Source: Bacteroidota bacterium (GTDB lineage: Bacteria; Bacteroidota; Bacteroidia; Bacteroidales; Prolixibacteraceae). From it: 7,732 nucleotides of DNA. Location of the stretch: assembly GCA_030695265.1 (NCBI GenBank), contig JAUYTA010000960.1:1-7732 (forward strand), given 5' to 3'. Positions 4,970-7,732 of the stretch are shown piece by piece; the stretch's first letter is position 1; the number at the start of each line of letters is the position of its first letter. The position numbers and the translations under genes are program-made. A model generated the notes under the pieces. That model was not told the DNA's origin, did no database searches, and was given only the letters and a program-made list of their open reading frames with translations.

Positions 4970-4982
4970 AAAAAAAGAAAAA

Positions 4983-5207
4983 ATGGAAAAAATTATTAGC
5001 TTACATATTGAGAAACTTCCGGAAGGATACTATTTGGCCACTTCGGATGACGTTCAGGGCTTGGTTGCACAAGGCAGGACAATTGCCGAAACCATTGAAA
5101 TAGCCAGAGATATTGCAAAAAAATTGCTTGAAGCCAGTGAAGGGCAAATAGCAATGTTGCCCGGATTATCAGATAATTTTGATTATCCAATTTTAATAGG
5201 AGTTTAA
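4983..5207 (+). CDS. hicB: HicB-family antitoxin (short form)
   Basis: A 74-residue protein. KLPEGYYLATSDDVQGLVAQ, then GRTIAETIEIARDIAKKLLE is the classic HicB partial RNase H-like domain (a G-Y-Y-x-A-x-S-x-D-V-x-G-L-V-A-Q-G-x-T strand-turn followed by a helix). It lacks the C-terminal DNA-binding domain of longer HicB proteins, so operon repression may need another factor or the HicA complex. It belongs to a different HicB group from the 1559-1954 protein. ATG 4983 is well placed behind the promoter. The toxin gene starts 2 bases after its stop. Confidence 0.88.
   Translation: MEKIISLHIEKLPEGYYLATSDDVQGLVAQGRTIAETIEIARDIAKKLLEASEGQIAMLPGLSDNFDYPILIGV
5198..5202 (+). promoter_or_regulatory. 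Ribosome binding site of the second hicA
   Basis: AGGAG lies within the last codons of hicB, 7 bases before ATG 5210. It fixes that start and suggests coupled translation. Confidence 0.55.
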
Positions 5208-5209
5208 AA

Positions 5210-5437
5210 ATGGGTCGGCTATCAGGTTTTAGGTATCGCGATATTATTAAAAAACTTAAAAGAGCTGGGTTTGAATTTTACCGGCAAGCTGCAGGCAGCC
5301 ATGAAATTTGGTTTAATCCATCCACAAACAGATATACCACCATTCCAAATCATTCCGGCGATATGCCTGAAGGAACACTAAAAGCTATTTTAACCCGGGC
5401 GAATATCTCAATTTCTGATTTTCTGGACAAACTGTAA
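5210..5437 (+). CDS. hicA: HicA-family toxin (mRNA interferase)
   Basis: A 75-residue protein with the full HicA/YcfA pattern: DIIKKLKRAGFEFYRQ, then GSHEIW with the catalytic His at residue 31, then TTIPNHSGDMPEGTLKAIL and a final ISISDFLDKL. It is a dsRBD-like RNase that cuts mRNA independently of the ribosome and is masked by HicB. Length and all motifs are normal. It is co-transcribed with hicB after a 2-base gap. Repeat R copy 3 begins 13 bases after its stop and may end the transcript. Confidence 0.92.
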   Translation: MGRLSGFRYRDIIKKLKRAGFEFYRQAAGSHEIWFNPSTNRYTTIPNHSGDMPEGTLKAILTRANISISDFLDKL

Positions 5438-5450
5438 TTCGGATCTTTTG

Positions 5451-5542
5451 TAAGGGTTTCACTTGAAGCCTGTCCGCCCATTGGCGTATGAAGCCCTTAC
5501 TCGCCAAAAAGTGGGAGCACGACTTTAAGTCGCACCCCCACT
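5451..5542. repeat. Double-hairpin repeat R, copy 3
   Basis: It matches 2561-2653 and 4746-4839 from TAAGGG onward, with hairpin H at 5510-5542. Differences are TTGGCGTATG in the inner loop, ACTCGCC for ACTTGCC, and ACTTTAAGT in hairpin H, where the inner stem stays paired. Unlike the other two copies, it follows an intact TA operon directly and has no ORF tail before it. Confidence 0.8.
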
Positions 5543-5612
5543 TGTTAAATTAAGGGAAACCGTTATCTTACATTTTTTTTTAACTTGCAACATTAAGCCA
5601 AATAAAATAGAG

Positions 5613-5900
5613 ATGCGCTTAGATCATGAAATCGCCAAATATTTAAAACAGGTTATTCAGGCAGAAATACCTGGATCAACCATATATCTTTTTGGTTCAC
5701 GTGCCGACGATAACGCTCGTGGAGGAGATATTGACTTGATGATTTTGACCCATGAGGCTGCAGACAAACGAATATTCAGGAAAATCAGGGTCGGATTCAT
5801 TAAAAGATTTGGTTGGAGAAAAATTGATCTGGTAAACTTTACCTATTCAGACAATTCATCCTTTCGGAAATTAATCGACATCAATAGCATTCAACTATGA
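5613..5900 (+). CDS. mntA: MntA-family nucleotidyltransferase antitoxin
   Basis: A 95-residue minimal nucleotidyltransferase. GSRADDNARGGDIDLMI gives the GSx9DxD motif (Gly28, Ser29, Asp39, Asp41) and KIDLV supplies the third carboxylate (Asp72), so the site looks active. In known MntA-HepT systems the enzyme transfers AMP groups from ATP to a tyrosine of the HEPN toxin and silences it. The stop overlaps the next start (ATGA at 5897-5900), a strong sign of coupling. The promoter is unclear; TAACTTGC at 5581-5588 is a poor -7 match. The start is preceded by ATAGAG. Confidence 0.88.
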   Translation: MRLDHEIAKYLKQVIQAEIPGSTIYLFGSRADDNARGGDIDLMILTHEAADKRIFRKIRVGFIKRFGWRKIDLVNFTYSDNSSFRKLIDINSIQL

Positions 5901-6367
5901 GTATAGAAAAAAATCAGGTACTCACAGACCTGCTTCAAAACGAATGGCAGTTGTTACTGTCTGCCGTTTTCACACTGCAACTATCCATACATAAATGCCA
6001 GTCTATTGGTATAAAAGAATACTATTCATTTGAAGAATTGGAATCATTTGATTCGTTAACATCAAAGTTTAACCGAACTTCTGATATTTTTACCCAAAAA
6101 GTAATGCGTACAGTTTGGATGCTCTTGCATGAACCCTTCATCCCTTTTATCGATATGGTAAACAAAGCTGAAAAAATGTTGATGCTGCGTTCTGCTGATG
6201 CAATAATCGAAATTCGCGACATGAGAAATCAGATTGCCCATGAATATATTCCTGAAGCGATCCGCGATTTGGTGCCCGAAGTTATTGAACTAACCTCTCG
6301 ATTAATTGAAAACATAGAAGATTGCAGGCATTTCATTGAAAGTAGGAACTGGATTAAACCTACTTGA
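5897..6367 (+). CDS. hepT: HepT-like HEPN toxin (RNase)
   Basis: A 156-residue, mostly helical protein. Residues 110-117 are RNQIAHEY, the Rx4HxY motif of HepT-type HEPN domains: Arg110 and His115 form the RNase site and Tyr117 is the expected AMP acceptor for the partner MntA. The preceding helix (SADAIIEIRDM) and a long N-terminal helical region are consistent with the four-helix HEPN bundle, and the length is within the HepT range. Being 4 bases overlapped with the nucleotidyltransferase supports the pairing. RNA cleavage and tyrosine AMPylation are inferred from the family, not shown. Confidence 0.82.
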   Translation: MSIEKNQVLTDLLQNEWQLLLSAVFTLQLSIHKCQSIGIKEYYSFEELESFDSLTSKFNRTSDIFTQKVMRTVWMLLHEPFIPFIDMVNKAEKMLMLRSADAIIEIRDMRNQIAHEYIPEAIRDLVPEVIELTSRLIENIEDCRHFIESRNWIKPT

Positions 6368-6467
6368 GAATATAATTTTCCCCTTACGTTTTAACAATAC
6401 ACTGGGTATTTCAATAATATGATTGACCGTTTGCATACCTATTTGGTATCTTCGTCAGTCAGTTGTG

Positions 6468-6523
6468 GTCATTTGTTGTCATTCTGTTGTCATTTACTGG
6501 CAACTTAATGACTACCAAATGAC
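6468..6523. repeat. Helically phased GTCATT / AATGAC array
   Basis: GTCATT occurs at 6468, 6478 and 6489 (spacing 10 and 11); the reverse complement AATGAC follows at 6507 and 6518 (spacing 11). The two blocks face each other around about 6500. Each unit extends to a TTGTGGTCATT or TTGTTGTCATT-like form. It could be a multimer protein-binding site or a dispersed repeat. Confidence 0.6.
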
Positions 6524-6561
6524 AATTGAATGAATCGGTATAATCGCCGTTTTCACTAATA

Positions 6562-6576
6562 AGCGATTAAAAATCG
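6562..6576. repeat. Small AT hairpin in the recurrent joint
   Basis: GCGATT-AAA-AATCGC is a perfect 6-bp stem followed by ACCCCC. The counterpart at about 3338-3352 has GTGATC-AAA-AATCGC, keeping most of the stem. Confidence 0.45.
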
Positions 6577-6608
6577 CACCCCCTGAGCCTGTGCAGATTT
6601 GTGTTCGC

Positions 6609-6653
6609 AAGTATATTTCAAAGATACCGCAGTTGTTTTTCAGGAAAAGATGA
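6609..6653 (+). pseudogene. GT2 3'-tail scar (about 15 codons)
   Basis: The frame reads KYISKIPQLFFRKR and stops at 6651-6653, matching the C-terminus of the glycosyltransferase at 3-101. The sequence before it matches 3315-3386, while the sequence after it (CTCCAAC then hairpin H with AGCGCAACTTTGAG) matches 102-143. The scar is thus the overlap between two different joints. Confidence 0.8.
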
Positions 6654-6662
6654 ACTCCAACA

Positions 6663-6695
6663 AGTGGGAGCGCAACTTTGAGTCGCACCCCCACT
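6663..6695. repeat. Hairpin repeat H, copy 5
   Basis: Arms AGTGGG and CCCACT with inner ACT-TTG-AGT, as at 111-143. It sits 9 bases after the GT2 scar stop, the same arrangement as copy 1. Confidence 0.75.
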
Positions 6696-6717
6696 GATTC
6701 GCGTAATTCGTTTAGAT

Positions 6718-6802
6718 GGGAATGTTTGTATTTTTAAATTTTAATGCACAATGCAAAGGCCTTAAAATTGAATTAGCTAACTTTGTAAAAAAATAAAGCA
6801 AA
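6718..6802 (+). promoter_or_regulatory. Promoter/leader P, copy 2
   Basis: Near-identical to 2678-2763: -7 box TAACTTTG at 6778-6785, and the AATTTTAA (6737-6744) / TTAAAATT (6762-6769) inverted repeat around TGCACAATGCA. It differs by one A fewer in the run before the start and small changes near 6730. Confidence 0.65.
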
Positions 6803-7036
6803 ATGGAAGCATATAAATTTGCAACAACTGTTTTGGAAAATGGGATTATAAAAATTCCTGAATTGAAAGGTTATGCCGATCAAAAGGTTGATGTTTTCGT
6901 AGTATTAAAGCCTAAAAAAAACGTTAAACACAGCAATAAAACAATGGATGATTTTTTCGAGAAATGGGCTGGTATTTTTTCAATTGCCCAAACGGATGAT
7001 GTCAAGTATAACTACCTGATGGAGAAATACAAATGA
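6803..7036 (+). CDS. Antitoxin of a PIN-domain toxin pair
   Basis: A 77-residue protein. The first 35 residues (TTVLENGIIKIPELKGYADQ, then VDVFVVLKP) have the beta-rich pattern of AbrB/MazE-like or DUF2281-like DNA-binding N-termini. The C-terminal FFEKWAGIFSIAQTDDVKYN followed by YLMEKYK is typical of small antitoxins where it binds the toxin. The stop overlaps the toxin ATG by 4 bases (7033-7036), implying translational coupling. The first codons resemble those of the antitoxin at 2764 at the DNA level, though the proteins are unrelated. The exact fold of the N-terminus is not settled. Confidence 0.72.
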   Translation: MEAYKFATTVLENGIIKIPELKGYADQKVDVFVVLKPKKNVKHSNKTMDDFFEKWAGIFSIAQTDDVKYNYLMEKYK

Positions 7037-7446
7037 ACAAAATTTTGCTGGACACCAACATTATTCTTGACATTGCATTGGAACGCAGGGAATTCTTTGA
7101 AAAATCAAAGGAACTCATGCTGACAATCAACAAATTAAGTATTCCCACTTATGTAACAGCTACAACCGTTACTGACATTTACTATATTTTGAAAAAATCG
7201 AAAGGACATCAATTGACAATTTCTTTTTTAAAGAATCTTTTTGATTTTATTGACATCGCAGGTGTAAACAAAGAAGTGATATTAAGTGCATTAAATTCTG
7301 AATTAACGGATTTTGAAGATGCTGTGCAAGCAGAATGTGCAGGACAAAATGACATAAATATTATCATTACCCGGAACATTGCTGATTTCAAAAAGTCGAA
7401 ATTGGAGATATTCACTCCATCTGAGTTTATCAATCAATTATCTTAA
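7033..7446 (+). CDS. PIN-domain ribonuclease toxin (VapC-like)
   Basis: A 137-residue PIN protein of normal length. The motifs are ILLDTNIILD (Asp7), VTDIYYILKK (Asp48), LTDFEDAVQAECA (Asp93, Glu95 and Asp96) and ITRNIADFKKS (Asp118), giving the four acidic positions that bind metal ions. VapC toxins cleave tRNA or rRNA; the exact target is not predictable from the sequence. The DTNIILD and TRNxxDFxxS forms point to the PIN_3 subgroup, unlike either of the PIN remnants at 3746-4419. It is the only complete PIN toxin in the window. The start overlaps the antitoxin stop. Confidence 0.88.
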   Translation: MNKILLDTNIILDIALERREFFEKSKELMLTINKLSIPTYVTATTVTDIYYILKKSKGHQLTISFLKNLFDFIDIAGVNKEVILSALNSELTDFEDAVQAECAGQNDINIIITRNIADFKKSKLEIFTPSEFINQLS

Positions 7447-7478
7447 ACTGATTATAGCCTGTTTCCAGAACCAACCGA

Positions 7479-7575
7479 ATGAATCTAATTACCGGCATCC
7501 ACGGCTTTGTAGGAAGCAACCTGGTTGTTTCCCTGAAAAATCAACACACTATCTACGGTTTGGAAGAACACCATG
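7479..7575 (+). pseudogene. 5' end of an NAD-dependent epimerase (SDR)
   Basis: From ATG 7479, the frame reads MNLITGIHGFVGSNLVVSL then KNQHTIYGLEE. TGxxGFVG is the Rossmann NAD(P)-binding motif at the N-terminus of extended SDR sugar-nucleotide epimerases/dehydratases, enzymes of polysaccharide precursor synthesis. After about 32 codons the sequence turns into ACGGAT-type dispersed repeats and the frame ends at 7614-7616. Normal proteins have about 300 residues, so this is a 3'-truncated remnant that keeps the natural start. It begins 32 bases after the PIN toxin stop. Confidence 0.78.
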
Positions 7576-7670
7576 AGAACACGGATAACACAAATACTAT
7601 GTATGAACACGGATAAGTTTTAAAAAATGGAATACGGATGCTACAGGTGATCACAGATAAGAAATATTAA
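7576..7670. repeat. Dispersed ACGGAT repeats
   Basis: AACACGGATAACAC, GAACACGGATAAG and ATACGGATGCTACAGG occur in close succession, then GTGATCACAGATAAG. This is a common type of intergenic repeat in this phylum, by recollection. It cuts off the epimerase reading frame. Confidence 0.5.
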
Positions 7671-7688
7671 AAAAGATCAGTGAATATC

Positions 7689-7732
7689 CCCGCCTGCGTC
7701 GGGCAGGTGTTTAATCCCCCGATGCTCGGGGG
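7689..7732. repeat. Two GC-rich hairpins at the right edge
   Basis: CCTGC (7693-7697) pairs with GCAGG (7703-7707) over a 5-base loop. CCCCCGA (7716-7722) pairs perfectly with TCGGGGG (7726-7732) over TGC. The second may continue beyond the window. Neither has a T-tract inside the window. Confidence 0.5.

Larger units (their letters stand above)
4420..4982. other. Gene-poor repeat mosaic between PIN remnant and second hicBA
   Basis: These 563 bases hold a perfect 17-bp dyad (4522-4538), a second copy of the decayed ORF tail (4602-4737), repeat R copy 2 (4746-4839), dispersed TCGAAG repeats (4855-4926) and the hicBA promoter (4939-4969). AAGAG (4423-4427) and CTCTT before a T-run could form a weak terminator for the PIN remnant. 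Bases 4450-4520 show nothing further. Confidence 0.65.
6368..6802. other. Gene-poor stretch: phased repeats, GT2 scar, hairpin H and leader P
   Basis: These 435 bases hold the GTCATT/AATGAC array (6468-6523), a joint like 3315-3430 (6544-6653), hairpin H (6663-6695) and promoter/leader P copy 2 (6718-6802). Bases 6368-6460 show nothing I recognise. No gene is supported on either strand. Confidence 0.65.

Noticed and set aside
4756..5103. Open frames across repeat R copy 2 and into hicB (minus 4756-4947, plus 4798-5103)
   Set aside because: They cross repeats and overlap hicB in the wrong frame; no family resemblance.
6512..6694. Minus-strand 60-aa frame
   Set aside because: It runs through the GT2 scar, the joint hairpin and hairpin H; it is a shadow of repeats.
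111..6695. Integron attC sites or CRISPR repeats
   Set aside because: Hairpin H has none of the RYYYAAC/GTTRRRY core sites, no integrase gene is in the window, and spacing between copies is hundreds to thousands of bases with genes between them.
7379..7576. Plus-strand 65-aa frame overlapping the PIN toxin end and the epimerase start
   Set aside because: Wrong frame for both; no family features.
1..7732. tRNA, rRNA or riboswitch
   Set aside because: No cloverleaf, rRNA core or known aptamer pattern was recognised by eye.

Overview
The window looks like a Bacteroidota chromosome. It is AT-rich. Several genes have a TAnnTTTG promoter element a few bases to about 30 bases before the start codon, which is the -7 box of that phylum, and several protein families (HicB-like, DUF2683-like antitoxin, WecA-like) have a Bacteroidota look. 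No species can be named. Every recognisable gene and gene fragment reads on the + strand.

The window is a dense, co-directional toxin-antitoxin (TA) island inside what appears to be a surface-polysaccharide locus. In order: the 3' end of a family 2 glycosyltransferase (GT2) (3-101); higB-higA (249-1154); a second GT2 3' fragment (1179-1445); a hicB-hicA pair (1559-2220); a repeat mosaic with an ORF-tail remnant (2221-2677); a DUF2683-like antitoxin with a YoeB/Txe toxin (2764-3224); a third GT2 tail scar (3387-3430); a small antitoxin with a VapC/PIN toxin lacking its N-terminus (3545-3985); a piece of a WecA/MraY-type sugar-phosphate transferase (3986-4245) joined to the C-terminal half of another PIN toxin (4243-4419); a second ORF-tail remnant and repeat mosaic (4602-4926); a second, different hicB-hicA pair (4983-5437); an MntA-HepT (nucleotidyltransferase/HEPN) pair (5613-6367); a fourth GT2 tail scar with repeats (6544-6695); an antitoxin with a PIN-domain toxin (6803-7446); and the first codons of a sugar-nucleotide epimerase (7479-7575) that break off into dispersed repeats at the right edge.

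Six TA pairs look intact (HigBA, two HicBA, DUF2683-YoeB, MntA-HepT, antitoxin-PIN) and two are broken. The modules are separated by recurring joints: GT2 3' tails (four copies), a hairpin of about 33 bp (five copies), a double-hairpin repeat of about 93 bp (three copies, each ending in that hairpin), and a promoter/leader of about 90 bp present in near-identical form before two unrelated TA operons. The joints at 3315-3430 and 6544-6806 read as a mosaic of the others. The simplest reading is that modules were gained, lost and shuffled by homologous recombination between these joints, leaving polysaccharide genes as debris. No transposase, integrase or CRISPR array is visible.

The intact pairs should each work on their own: an antitoxin neutralises its toxin and usually represses the operon. 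Five toxins are predicted to act on RNA (HigB, HicA x2, YoeB, PIN) and HepT is a HEPN RNase controlled by nucleotidylation. Function is inferred from family motifs; nothing here shows activity.
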